From assembly GCF_002288305.1 (NCBI RefSeq), contig NZ_CP016779.1:1097864-1161863 (forward strand): a DNA stretch of 64,000 bases, given 5' to 3'. Shown in pieces: positions 43,823 through 52,105 of the stretch. The translations under genes were made by a program, and so were the position numbers. Below the pieces are notes generated by a model that was given only the letters and a program-made list of their open reading frames with translations, was not told where the DNA came from and searched no databases. The stretch's first letter is position 1, and every line of letters begins with the position of its first letter. Source of the DNA: Candidatus Nanopelagicus abundans (GTDB lineage: Bacteria > Actinomycetota > Actinomycetes > Nanopelagicales > Nanopelagicaceae).

Positions 43823-43940
43823 AGTAGATAAAATGGTGGATAAGTAGTGGATGAAGTTGTGGGTAAGTATTAACCTGTAGTGGATAAGTATTTAAGTATT
43901 ACTAAATTAAGCGTAAATAAGTGATAAGTGATGTGGACAA
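43823..43940 (+). promoter_or_regulatory. Array of DnaA-box-like 9-mers upstream of dnaB
   Basis: Six 9-mers close to TGTGGATAA (reverse complement of the DnaA box) lie in one orientation within 118 bp: AGTAGATAA 43823, GGTGGATAA 43835, AGTGGATGA 43846, TGTGGGTAA 43858, AGTGGATAA 43879 and TGTGGACAA 43932. Four differ from consensus by one base and two by two bases. The rest of the 339-nt gap (43682-44020) holds the rplI terminator and no ORF I would support. Confidence 0.5.
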
Positions 43941-43973
43941 AGATTTTTTTGCTAATCTCATTATTTGGTCAGG

Positions 43974-44007
43974 AATATAAAAAGCCCCCCAGTCACCTGG
44001 AGGGCTT
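43974..44007 (-). terminator. Intrinsic terminator of the rpsF-ssb-rpsR-rplI operon
   Basis: On the minus strand an 11-bp stem (AAGCCCTCCAG with CTGGGGGGCTT, one G-T pair) closed by a GTGA tetraloop is followed by TTTTTAT. It begins 14 nt after the rplI stop. It is the clearest terminator in the window. Confidence 0.92.
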
Positions 44008-44020
44008 AGTAATTTCTTAA

Positions 44021-44470
44021 TTACTTATCGCTAACCACACTGATTGACACGTTAGCCACAACTTGGGATTCAAGTGTGATCTTAACTGTGTACTTACCAG
44101 CTTTTTTAATGTGCTTATCCATTTTGATTTTATGACGATCAACTGTCTCATTAGTAGCAGTTTTAATTGCTGCCACTATTGCTTTGTCTGTAACAGAGCC
44201 AAACATTGTGCCGGTAGCACCAATTTTGACCTTAACAATTACATTAGCTTTTTCAAGCTTAGTTTTAATCTCTTTAGCATGATCAAGGTCTCGGATCTCA
44301 CGGGCACTACGAGCGCGCTTAATTCCTTCAATCTGGCCCTCACCGCCTTTAGTCCAGACAATTGCACTGCCTCGAGCTAGTAAAAAGTTACGGCCATAGC
44401 CATCTTTAACTGTTACAACGTCCCCTGCGCCACCTAGGCCAGATATTTCGCGAGTAAGAATTAGTTTCAT
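44021..44470 (-). CDS. rplI: 50S ribosomal protein L9
   Basis: A 149-residue two-domain ribosomal protein. The N-terminal domain (MKLILTREISGLGGAGDVVTVKDGYGRNFLLARGSAI) binds 23S rRNA. A long helix leads to the C-terminal domain (KIGATGTMFGSVTDKAIVAAI...). AAGGAGAT lies before the ATG. It is the last gene of the rpsF-ssb-rpsR-rplI operon and is followed by a terminator. Confidence 0.98.
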   Translation of the reverse strand: MKLILTREISGLGGAGDVVTVKDGYGRNFLLARGSAIVWTKGGEGQIEGIKRARSAREIRDLDHAKEIKTKLEKANVIVKVKIGATGTMFGSVTDKAIVAAIKTATNETVDRHKIKMDKHIKKAGKYTVKITLESQVVANVSISVVSDK

Positions 44471-44485
44471 TATTTTCTTATCTCC

Positions 44486-44779
44486 TTATCGGGCTGTTGA
44501 TGTGTAAGGCAGAAGCGCCATCTCGCGGCTGTTTTTAACCGCTGCAGCTACTGCACGTTGATGTTGAGTACAAGCACCGGTGATACGGCGAGAGCGAATC
44601 TTGCCTCGATCGGTGATGTACTTACGAAGGGTTGCTATATCTTTGTAATCAATATAGTTAACTTCATCTCTGCAAAATGAACATGGTTTCTTTTTGAACT
44701 TCTTCATCGCCGCAGCTGCTGCTGCAGATTTTGATTGCTTAGCTTTTTCTCTAAGCGTTTTATTACTTCTTGCTCCCAC
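44486..44779 (-). CDS. rpsR: 30S ribosomal protein S18 (extended N-terminus)
   Basis: A 97-residue protein, about 20 longer than the usual 75-80. The core [67 protein letters not shown] is S18, with a C-x-x-C plus later Cys-His pattern that suggests a zinc-binding form. The N-terminal extension is Ala/Lys rich ([21 protein letters not shown]). AAGGAG is 7 nt before the GTG at 44779, which supports the long form over an internal ATG. It partners with S6, encoded upstream in the same operon. Confidence 0.95.
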   Translation of the reverse strand: MGARSNKTLREKAKQSKSAAAAAAMKKFKKKPCSFCRDEVNYIDYKDIATLRKYITDRGKIRSRRITGACTQHQRAVAAAVKNSREMALLPYTSTAR

Positions 44780-44801
44780 TGTGGTGCTCCTTAGGTTAGG
44801 G

Positions 44802-44822
44802 CCCTGTCTTTTTAAGACAGGA
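44802..44822 (-). other. Hairpin between ssb and rpsR
   Basis: CCTGTCTT and AAGACAGG form an 8-bp stem with a 3-5 nt loop in the ssb-rpsR gap. On the minus strand no T-run follows, so it is more likely an mRNA processing or stability hairpin than a terminator. Confidence 0.4.
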
Positions 44823-44841
44823 ATGGTTGATTAATTAGGAT

Positions 44842-45339
44842 TTAAAAAGGTGGTGTCTCATCACTCGTCGTCGTTGACCAACCGCCACCGACTGGGGCTG
44901 CTGACCAAGGATCATCTCCTGATGCTGTTGGTGTTGTACTTGCTGGTGCGCTGTAACCGGTGCCGGTTTGGCGAGCAGCTTTTGTTACCTTTGCAGTTGC
45001 GTTGCGAAGTGAAGGTCCTACTTCATCAACTTCTACCTCAAAGACAGTGCGCTTTTCACCCTCTTTAGTTTCATAAGAGCGTTGTTTTAAACGTCCGGAA
45101 ACAATTACTCGCATTCCTTTAGTTAACGACTCAGCAACATTTTCAGCTGCTTGTCGCCAAATTTGGCATTGTAGAAAAAGGCTATCGCCATCTTTCCACT
45201 CATTTGTGGTTTTATCTAAATAACGTGGAGTTGAAGCCACGGTAAATTTTGCCACCGCTGCTCCACTTGGTGTGAAGCGTAACTCTGGATCGCTAACTAA
45301 GTTACCGATCATAGTTAAGTTGGTATCTCCTGCTGCCAT
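44842..45339 (-). CDS. ssb: Single-stranded DNA-binding protein
   Basis: A 165-residue SSB. The OB-fold covers residues 1-115 ([32 protein letters not shown]..., [43 protein letters not shown]). A flexible Gly/Ser/Thr linker ends in the acidic tip DETPPF that recruits partner proteins. GGGAG precedes the ATG. It is in the usual rpsF-ssb-rpsR order. Confidence 0.97.
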   Translation of the reverse strand: MAAGDTNLTMIGNLVSDPELRFTPSGAAVAKFTVASTPRYLDKTTNEWKDGDSLFLQCQIWRQAAENVAESLTKGMRVIVSGRLKQRSYETKEGEKRTVFEVEVDEVGPSLRNATAKVTKAARQTGTGYSAPASTTPTASGDDPWSAAPVGGGWSTTTSDETPPF

Positions 45340-45397
45340 TTTTTTGTTTCTCCCTTATCTACTTTAGATGCTTGTTTTTTATTTACCGGTCGGGGAT

Positions 45398-45682
45398 TTA
45401 CTCTGGCCGGACAACTTTGGTGCGCAGAACTGACTCATTTAAATTAAGTTGACGATCCAACTCTTTAACTGGTGCTGGCTCTGATTGCATATCGATAACT
45501 GCGTAGATTCCCTCGCCTTTTTTATTTATTTCAAAGGCCATTCGTCTCTTGCCCCAGATATCTAACTTATTTACCTTACCGCCACCATCTTTAATTATCT
45601 TTAGATAAGTTTCAAGACTTGGTGAAACAGTTTTCTCTTCTAAATCAGGATCTAAAATGACCATGAGTTCATAGCGACGCAT
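45398..45682 (-). CDS. rpsF: 30S ribosomal protein S6
   Basis: A 94-residue ribosomal protein ([16 protein letters not shown]..., [33 protein letters not shown]...[21 protein letters not shown]). It forms a heterodimer with S18 on the 30S platform. It is the first gene of the rpsF-ssb-rpsR-rplI operon, preceded by a structured leader at 45689-45735. Confidence 0.98.
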   Translation of the reverse strand: MRRYELMVILDPDLEEKTVSPSLETYLKIIKDGGGKVNKLDIWGKRRMAFEINKKGEGIYAVIDMQSEPAPVKELDRQLNLNESVLRTKVVRPE

Positions 45683-45688
45683 TTTTTA

Positions 45689-45735
45689 AACCACCTCTGG
45701 ACTAAAGCGGCGACGGAATTTCCGTAGCAGGTGTT
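45689..45735 (-). promoter_or_regulatory. Possible S6:S18-binding leader of rpsF mRNA
   Basis: On the minus strand AACACCT (45735-45729) pairs with AGGTGGTT (45696-45689), allowing one bulged base. Inside is a hairpin ACGGA-AAT-TCCGT followed by unpaired GCCG. A stem closing an internal loop with CCG just before rpsF is the described arrangement of the S6:S18 autoregulatory RNA motif. I could not score it against a covariance model. Confidence 0.45.
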
Positions 45736-45761
45736 GGAGGCAATATTAACCTGACCCTGCC

Positions 45762-46940
45762 TTAGCGCGAAATTACGCTTGATTTTGCTGTGGATTTAGC
45801 AGATAAATCTCTCATCAAGATAAAGGTAAAGGTGCACACACCAACTACGCGAAGTAGTGTGGCAATTACATAACCGTTATCAGGTAGGCCGTATTTAGCG
45901 CCAGCGTAAAGTGCTAAATACTGCCAAATAGCTAAGTGATAAATAATTTCGGTAATCTGCCAAAACCAAAATGAGATTTGCTGCCTACTGTTAGTAATTG
46001 CTATTACAGCAAATGGGGTAAGCCATAAGACATACTGCGGCGAATAAACCTTGCCGAAGGTTGTAAAAATTACTAATGCAAAAAAAGTGATGTGAGCTAA
46101 GTTTGGAATCTTATCTAGCTTTAACAAATAAATAGCTAGTGCGATAAATAAAGTAATTGATAGCAGTGGGTAAATTAGATCTAGATTTGATACATCAAGA
46201 TTTAGTAAAGATAAGCCATACCAAATTGAACCAAAGTCAGCTCCTCTGTCTATATTTAACTTAAAGAACCGCCACCATCCGTCAAAGTAAAATACTGCTA
46301 TTGGCAAGTTAATAGCTAACCAAAGTATGGCGGTAGTAAATAAATATCTACTTAGCTGTTTAATCTGTTTTCTTCTATAAAAAATTATCGCAATCGGTAG
46401 AAGCATAACGATTGGAAAAAACTTGGTAGCAATTGATACACCGAGTGAAATAGCACTTTCTTCATATTTTTTCTTCTCGAAAAAGTAGACTGTGAAAAGT
46501 GCGCTAGCTACAGCAATTAAATCCCAGTTAATAAATAAACTTGCGATTACTGCAGGGGATGCTAAAAACAAGTAAAGATACTTTAGCGCAAGCGCCTTTA
46601 AGATTAAAGCTGAAATGAAATACATCATGATTAAAAACAAAATATTTAGATCAAAATACAATACGTTAGAAGAGTTTGGTGTTATAAAACTAATTGCCCA
46701 GGCAAATAACCCAGTAACTGGTGGATACTCCATTGAGTTTGTTGCAGAAAGATACGGGAAAGTATTTGTATTTAACCCTCGCTCGGAAAAAAGGGCCGGA
46801 ATATCGGTATAACAGGCGTGGATGTAGTTATCTGGTGAGGTGAAATCGTTATTACGGCAGTGATTAAATTTTAAAAATGAAATAAATGAACTTAATAAAA
46901 CCAGTGCGATTAAAGATCTACTTACCAATTTGGTAAGCAA
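45762..46940 (-). CDS. GT87/GT-C family membrane glycosyltransferase
   Basis: A 392-residue protein with about ten membrane helices. It resembles polyprenol-phosphate-mannose-dependent mannosyltransferases of family GT87 (Rv0051 type). The first periplasmic loop contains NDFTSPDNYIHACYTDIPALFSERGL and NSMEYPPVTGLFAW; the aspartate and E-Y-P-P are typical of the active-site loop. WDLIAVASALFTVYFF and GKVYSPQYVLWL follow. The TTG start is 3 nt after the PBP stop. It probably adds mannose to a cell-envelope glycan; the acceptor is unknown. Confidence 0.82.
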   Translation of the reverse strand: MLTKLVSRSLIALVLLSSFISFLKFNHCRNNDFTSPDNYIHACYTDIPALFSERGLNTNTFPYLSATNSMEYPPVTGLFAWAISFITPNSSNVLYFDLNILFLIMMYFISALILKALALKYLYLFLASPAVIASLFINWDLIAVASALFTVYFFEKKKYEESAISLGVSIATKFFPIVMLLPIAIIFYRRKQIKQLSRYLFTTAILWLAINLPIAVFYFDGWWRFFKLNIDRGADFGSIWYGLSLLNLDVSNLDLIYPLLSITLFIALAIYLLKLDKIPNLAHITFFALVIFTTFGKVYSPQYVLWLTPFAVIAITNSRQQISFWFWQITEIIYHLAIWQYLALYAGAKYGLPDNGYVIATLLRVVGVCTFTFILMRDLSAKSTAKSSVISR

Positions 46941-46943
46941 GAG

Positions 46944-48899
46944 TTACTTCTTTTTCTTAGGTGAAGGTGAAGGAGATGGTGGGATTAAAGCTGGGTCCAT
47001 CTCTGGCACTGCATTAATAAAGTTAACTGGCTCGGTTCCACCAATAAAAGCTGGGGCTGGAAACTCTTGAATTAGTGATTTAGCTAAGTATTTTTTAACA
47101 AACTCTGCCCAAATTCGGGCTGGAAAGGAGCCACCAGTTACAGATGTTAAGCCACCAATTCCATTTAAAGATTGAGTAGCATCATCTCGATAAAAAGCAA
47201 CAGAGGCTGCAACCTCTGGGGTGTAGCCGTTAAACCAAGCAGATGCGTTGTCATTTGATGTTCCAGTTTTGCCAGCAGTAGGTCTGCCAACTCTGGCGCC
47301 CACTACTGCAGCAGTGCCAGATGTAGTTACTTTGCTAAAGGCATAAGTTAAATCTGCCATTACATCTTTTCTAAATACCTCTTGAGCTTGAATTCTTCCC
47401 TGATACAAGATTCCTTTATTTGGTCCTTGAACTTCATTAATAATAAAAGGTTTTGCATAAACTCCTTGCGCTGCAAAGGTTGCATAGGCATTTGCTAAAT
47501 CAATCACATGTGGACTTGCAGCTCCTAATGAAACTGATGGAGATGCCACCATTTCAACTGACTCTGGAATACCAGCACGGCGAGCAACATCTACAACTTT
47601 TTCTAACCCTGCTTTCATGCCAAGTGGAACATAGATTGTGTTAACAGACTTTTCAGTCGCAGTAAGTAGATCAAGATTGCCCCAGCTTTCACCACCGTAA
47701 TTATTAACTGGATATGGCCGGCCTATTCCATCATCATAAACTTTAGGTGAATCACCATTCCAAATTGAAGATAACGGTATTCCTTGCTCAAGGGCTGCAA
47801 CTAGTGAGAAGGCTTTAAATGATGATCCACCGGAGGTAATTCCTTGTGTGGCAGCATTAAATTGATACTTTAAATAATCTTGCCCACCATACATTGCCAA
47901 TATCTCACCGGTACCAGGTTTAATTGCGACAAGGCCAATATGAAGATTTTCTGGCACTTTAACTGGTGCTTCTTTACTAACTGCAAATACTGCTGCTTCT
48001 TGAGCTTCTTTTACTAGAGTAGTTTTTATTATGTAGCCACCAACCATTAATTGCTCATCACTAAACCCAAGTGCATTTAACTCACGCTCTACCCAAGAGA
48101 TTACATAACCTTTAGGACCAGCTAACGCACCTGATGTAACCCTAGGATTAATTACTGGAAATTTTATTTTTTCAGCTTTTTCTTTTTCAAGCCAACCTTG
48201 CGCAACCATTCCATCTAATACATATGTAAATCTTTTTTCAAGCCTTGGTAAGTTCTCTTTTTTAAATCCAGGATCATAAAGGCCTGGACTTCTTAAAATA
48301 CTCGCTAATACTGCTGATTGGGCGGTGGTTAATTTATCTACGGTTGTACCAAAGTAAACCTGGGATGCGGTTTGAACGCCGTATGAACCACGGCCAAAAT
48401 AAATAGTATTTAAGTAGTTCTCAAAAATTTGATCTTTAGTAAATTGGTTCTCGAGTTTTATCGCAATTACTAATTCTTTTACTTTTCTTGTTATTGAGCG
48501 CTCTGGTGTTAAAAAGGCAGTTTTCGCATATTGCTGCGTAATTGTTGAGCCACCCTGGAGTGAACCACCTCTTACGTTATTCCAAACTGCTCTTATAATT
48601 GCAGTTGGGCTAATTGCTCGGTTTGAATAAAAACCGCGATCCTCCGCTGCCATCACTGCATTTCTAACCTGAACTGGAATCTGAGCAAGTGTTACAACAG
48701 TTCTATTTTCAGAACCTATTCGGCCAATCTCACTGCCATCTGCATATTGAATAATTGTGGACTGAGAATTTACATAAGCATTTGGATCTGGAATTGAAAC
48801 GGTGAAATAGGCAAAGCCAAATAAAAATACGCCAGCAACAAATGAGAAGCCAGTAATTAATACCCCAAGGCGGGGCAGTTTTGCTAGCAGATTATTCAC
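46944..48899 (-). CDS. Bifunctional class A penicillin-binding protein (PonA1 type)
   Basis: A 651-residue peptidoglycan synthase. The membrane anchor is residues 12-35. The glycosyltransferase domain has VMAAEDRGFYSNRAISPTAI, GGSTITQQYAKTAF and YLNTIYFGRGSYGVQTASQVYFG. The transpeptidase domain has SSFK in TSGGSSFKAFSLVAAL (nucleophile serine), SVN in EKSVNTIYVP, and KTGTS. The C-terminus is a short PSPSPSPKKKK tail with no PASTA domain. The start is GTG with a -10 element 6 nt upstream. Position beside GT87 and the S6 operon matches the Rv0050-Rv0055 order. Confidence 0.95.
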   Translation of the reverse strand: MNNLLAKLPRLGVLITGFSFVAGVFLFGFAYFTVSIPDPNAYVNSQSTIIQYADGSEIGRIGSENRTVVTLAQIPVQVRNAVMAAEDRGFYSNRAISPTAIIRAVWNNVRGGSLQGGSTITQQYAKTAFLTPERSITRKVKELVIAIKLENQFTKDQIFENYLNTIYFGRGSYGVQTASQVYFGTTVDKLTTAQSAVLASILRSPGLYDPGFKKENLPRLEKRFTYVLDGMVAQGWLEKEKAEKIKFPVINPRVTSGALAGPKGYVISWVERELNALGFSDEQLMVGGYIIKTTLVKEAQEAAVFAVSKEAPVKVPENLHIGLVAIKPGTGEILAMYGGQDYLKYQFNAATQGITSGGSSFKAFSLVAALEQGIPLSSIWNGDSPKVYDDGIGRPYPVNNYGGESWGNLDLLTATEKSVNTIYVPLGMKAGLEKVVDVARRAGIPESVEMVASPSVSLGAASPHVIDLANAYATFAAQGVYAKPFIINEVQGPNKGILYQGRIQAQEVFRKDVMADLTYAFSKVTTSGTAAVVGARVGRPTAGKTGTSNDNASAWFNGYTPEVAASVAFYRDDATQSLNGIGGLTSVTGGSFPARIWAEFVKKYLAKSLIQEFPAPAFIGGTEPVNFINAVPEMDPALIPPSPSPSPKKKK

Positions 48900-48911
48900 T
48901 AGCCAAGATTA
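48897..48911 (-). promoter_or_regulatory. Leaderless promoter -10 element of the class A PBP gene
   Basis: On the minus strand TAATCT (48911-48906), then 6 nt, then the GTG at 48899. It lies right after the stop of the DUF5318 gene, so the PBP gene may have its own leaderless transcript. Confidence 0.6.
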
Positions 48912-48914
48912 GCG

Positions 48915-49328
48915 TTAATCCTCATCAGCTAAGGTGGCAACCTTTCGTGGTGGCTTTCTATATTCGCCGTCTCCTAATAAAAAGGATTCCACTAGGTGAT
49001 TCCAATGACAATGAGTGCAGATTTCAACAATATAAACTCGAAACTCACCATACTCACTTTGCATTTGAACTAACTCATCTTGATTCTTAATTCGTCCTGA
49101 GTATTGCCCGAGTTGATCGCCAAAGGCATAACGCAGATCAACAATTTTTCGCTCCTTACAAACAGGACAGCTTCTATTGGTTAACTCGCCATGATATTTA
49201 GCTGCTCGCCTTAAGTACGGATCAGCATCACAGGCATCCATCGCACTGACTGCGCCTTGGAAGAGTGCAATTAATGTCCGGCGCTTACTCAATGAGTAGT
49301 CAACTAAAGAGCGCATGGTGGCTAACAT
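48915..49328 (-). CDS. DUF5318 protein
   Basis: A 137-residue actinobacterial conserved protein of unknown function (Rv0049-like position beside the PBP gene). It carries paired cysteines in CPVCKERK and in CTHCHWNHL, a likely zinc ribbon. The N-terminal part is helical (LVDYSLSKRRTLIALFQGAVSAMDACDADPYLRRAAKYHGE). The start is chosen at ATG 49328, because TAACCT lies 8 nt upstream; ATG 49316 (MRSLVDYS) is an alternative closer to the conserved block. It is divergent from the MFS gene. Confidence 0.88.
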   Translation of the reverse strand: MLATMRSLVDYSLSKRRTLIALFQGAVSAMDACDADPYLRRAAKYHGELTNRSCPVCKERKIVDLRYAFGDQLGQYSGRIKNQDELVQMQSEYGEFRVYIVEICTHCHWNHLVESFLLGDGEYRKPPRKVATLADED

Positions 49329-49358
49329 AAGATCCAAGGTTAATCCTAAATTAATAAC

Positions 49359-49373
49359 TACGCTTACCCCATG
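49359..49373 (+). promoter_or_regulatory. Leaderless promoter -10 element of the MFS gene
   Basis: TACGCT at 49359-49364, then 6 nt, then ATG at 49371. No Shine-Dalgarno sequence is present. Confidence 0.55.
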
Positions 49374-50639
49374 GGAATCTGGCCAGTGGCAAGTGGCTCA
49401 AGGTTAAATCGGATATTAACTATCCGTTGGATTGGCCAGTTAACAGATGGTTTATTTCAATCAGCGCTAGCCAGTTTTATCTTATTTTCCCCTGAGCGAT
49501 CACCTAACGCAGTAGCTGCTGCTCTTGCTTTTACTGTGGTGCTACTGCCTTATTCATTAATTGGTCCCTATGTTGGAACCATCTTAGATCGCTTCTCTCG
49601 CCAGCGGATTATTAGAAATTGTAACTACATCAGAGCATTTGATCTATTAATTATTGCCTGGTTAGTAAATAACGGAAGTACTGGTGTGGTTATAACTTTA
49701 TTTGTTTTAGTTGCATTTGGCGTGAACCGATTAATTTTAGCTGGCCTTTCAGCTGGCCTGCCATTGTTAGTTAAAAAGGAAGAATTAATCACAGTAAATG
49801 CGCTAGCGGTAACTGGTGGAACGATTTGGGTGGTAATCGGTGGTGGAGTAGGAATTGCAATTAAAAACTTTGTAAGTGCTACATATAGCGCAGATTTTGC
49901 AGACTCTGTTGTAATTTTATTATCAGCAGCTTTTTTTACACTTGCAGCTCTAAGTTGTTATCGATTAAGTAAATTTGATATTGGGCCAACTGATAATGAA
50001 GGTAAATCTGAAAATCAAGGATTACGAGAAATGGTTGAAGGATTTAAAATTTTGCGCACTCATTCTGATGCTCTGCGTGGAATATTTTCAGTTGGTATCC
50101 AGCGCGGTGGTATTACAGCGCTAACTCTTATGGCGCTGCTACTTTCACGAAATAACTTTAATGATCCAAATGATCCAGATGCTGGTTTAGCTGGCTTTGG
50201 TGTTGCGTTAGCAATTGCTGGAATTGGTATTGGTCTTGGCGCAATTATTTCACCTTTTGGCGTTTTAAGATTTGGCCGCCATCGTTGGATGCGCTATTTA
50301 ATGTTTGCCTGTATTCCGCCATTAGTTATTTATGCGTTTAACATAAATGAATTTACTATGACAGCTAGTGCTTTTTTAGTTGGTTTATGTGGACAGGGAA
50401 TTAAGGTCACTAATGACGCACTTGTTCAATCAAAGATTAGTGATGGGTACCGGGGAAGAGTTTTCGCTTTTTACGACGTTGCGGTAAATGCTGGAATTAT
50501 TACTGGTGCAATTGGCGCTGCTTTACTTTTGCCAGATAATGGCGCAACATATTTGTTGCCAGTTTTAATTGCTGTCGCTTATCTTTTTGCAGCAACAGTA
50601 TTAATGCGAAAAGCTAATTTTGCTCCTTCCACCAAGTAA
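49371..50639 (+). CDS. Major facilitator superfamily transporter
   Basis: A 422-residue protein with about 12 helices. The N-terminal half has GPYVGTILDRFSRQRIIRNCNYIRAFDLL, the MFS motif A variant (G-x-x-x-D-R-x-x-R). A cytoplasmic loop (FDIGPTDNEGKSENQGLREMVEGFK) separates the halves. The C-terminal half has SPFGVLRFGRHRWMRYL and SDGYRGRVFAFYDVAVNAGI. It resembles actinobacterial efflux-type MFS proteins near pcnA. The substrate is unknown. Its last 26 nt overlap the convergent pcnA. Confidence 0.88.
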   Translation: MGIWPVASGSRLNRILTIRWIGQLTDGLFQSALASFILFSPERSPNAVAAALAFTVVLLPYSLIGPYVGTILDRFSRQRIIRNCNYIRAFDLLIIAWLVNNGSTGVVITLFVLVAFGVNRLILAGLSAGLPLLVKKEELITVNALAVTGGTIWVVIGGGVGIAIKNFVSATYSADFADSVVILLSAAFFTLAALSCYRLSKFDIGPTDNEGKSENQGLREMVEGFKILRTHSDALRGIFSVGIQRGGITALTLMALLLSRNNFNDPNDPDAGLAGFGVALAIAGIGIGLGAIISPFGVLRFGRHRWMRYLMFACIPPLVIYAFNINEFTMTASAFLVGLCGQGIKVTNDALVQSKISDGYRGRVFAFYDVAVNAGIITGAIGAALLLPDNGATYLLPVLIAVAYLFAATVLMRKANFAPSTK

Positions 50640-52047
50640 GCAAAGCTTCTTTTGCCTTATCTTCACCGATTGGGCCATTTTCTAACCGTAGTTCAAGTAA
50701 AAAGTCATACGCCTTACCAACCATCGGAGATGCTTTAATATTTAAAATTTGCATTATTTGCTCACCCGTTAAGTCAGGCCGTATTTTATTTAGCTCCTCT
50801 TGTTGCATTAACTCTTTAATCCGCTGCTCTAGTTGATCATATGTATTAGCGAGTAGCTGCGCCTTTTTTTGATTTCTAGTTGTGCAATCAGCTCTTGTTA
50901 ATAGGTGTAAGTGATCTAGTAACTCGGCTGCATCTCTGACATATCTGCGCACAGCAGAATCTGTCCATTCCCCACTTCCATAGCCATGAAAGCGAAGGTG
51001 TAGGAAAACTAATTGCCCAACATCTTTAACAATATGATTATCAAATCTAAGGGTTCGAAGCCGTTCTTTTGTCATCTTTGCCCCAACTACCTCATGATGA
51101 TGAAATGAAACACCACCTCCTGCTATTAGCGCCTTTGTTTTTGGCTTACCAATATCGTGAAGGAGGGCGGCAAGGCGTAGCGTTAAGTTAGCGCCACCTA
51201 ATCTTTCTTCTAACGCAATTGCTTGCTCAAGCACCGTTAATGAGTGCTCATAAACATCTTTATGGTGGTGGTGCTCATCTATTTCAAGTTTTAGTTTTGG
51301 AACCTCTGGCAAAAAAATATCTGCTAGCCCGCATTCAACTAATAAGCTAATTCCAAGGCGGGGATTATCGCTCATAATTATTTTTATAAACTCATCCCTA
51401 ACTCGCTCACTAGAGATAATTGATAATCTATGAGCCATCTCTTTAATTGCAACTAATACTGATTCATCAATTGCGAAGTTTAATTGGCTCATAAATCTAG
51501 CTGCGCGCATCATTCGAAGTGGATCATCGGTAAAAGAATCTGAAGGCTTACCTGGAGTTTTAATTATCTTATTTTCAAGATCATCCACGCCATTAAATAA
51601 ATCAATAAATGTTGGCTCATCCGTTGTTAACTCAAGTGCCATGGCATTAATTGTGAAATCACGGCGAGATAAATCACCTTCGATATTTTCACCAAACTCA
51701 ACGGAAGGTTTGCGAGAATCTTTTTCATAATTTTCACTACGGTAAGTTGTAATCTCAACAGTTATTTCACCTTTTTTTCCAGCAACAGTTCCAAAGGCTG
51801 CGCCGATATCCCAGACAGAATCTGCCCATTTCTTTAAAATCTTTTCAGATTCTTTTGGGTGTGCGTTAGTTGTGAAATCTAAATCATTACCAAGTCGGCC
51901 TAATATTGCATCCCGTACTGGCCCGCCAACTAGCGCTAATTTAAATCCAGCTGCTTTAAAGGCGGTTGCAAGTGAGGTTGCAGCCGGTGCTTGCTTTGTC
52001 AGTGTGGTGATTGCAAGTTCGGCGGCAGCCTTATTTGGTGTTTTCAC
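50614..52047 (-). CDS. CCA tRNA nucleotidyltransferase
   Basis: A 477-residue enzyme that adds or repairs the 3' CCA of tRNAs. The nucleotidyltransferase motif is LVGGPVRDAILGRLGNDLDFTTNA. The RNA-binding head domain has FTDDPLRMMRAARFMSQLNFAIDE. A C-terminal HD domain (HHHKDVYEHSLTVLEQ...LLHDIGKP...HHHEVVGAKM) adds a metal phosphohydrolase. This is the usual actinobacterial form (PcnA). The start is GTG with TAACCT 9 nt upstream. All the tRNAs in the window already encode CCA, so repair may be the main role. Confidence 0.95.
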   Translation of the reverse strand: MKTPNKAAAELAITTLTKQAPAATSLATAFKAAGFKLALVGGPVRDAILGRLGNDLDFTTNAHPKESEKILKKWADSVWDIGAAFGTVAGKKGEITVEITTYRSENYEKDSRKPSVEFGENIEGDLSRRDFTINAMALELTTDEPTFIDLFNGVDDLENKIIKTPGKPSDSFTDDPLRMMRAARFMSQLNFAIDESVLVAIKEMAHRLSIISSERVRDEFIKIIMSDNPRLGISLLVECGLADIFLPEVPKLKLEIDEHHHHKDVYEHSLTVLEQAIALEERLGGANLTLRLAALLHDIGKPKTKALIAGGGVSFHHHEVVGAKMTKERLRTLRFDNHIVKDVGQLVFLHLRFHGYGSGEWTDSAVRRYVRDAAELLDHLHLLTRADCTTRNQKKAQLLANTYDQLEQRIKELMQQEELNKIRPDLTGEQIMQILNIKASPMVGKAYDFLLELRLENGPIGEDKAKEALLTWWKEQN

Positions 52048-52089
52048 GGTGGTACTAGGTTAGAGCAGAGCGGGTAAGAGATGAGGCAG

Positions 52090-52105
52090 TATCCTTACTC
52101 TTATG
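52090..52105 (+). promoter_or_regulatory. Leaderless promoter -10 element of the NUDIX-murJ-trx operon
   Basis: TATCCT at 52090-52095, then 7 nt, then ATG at 52103. It would drive the NUDIX, DUF6049 and murJ genes, which follow with overlapping ends. Confidence 0.55.
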
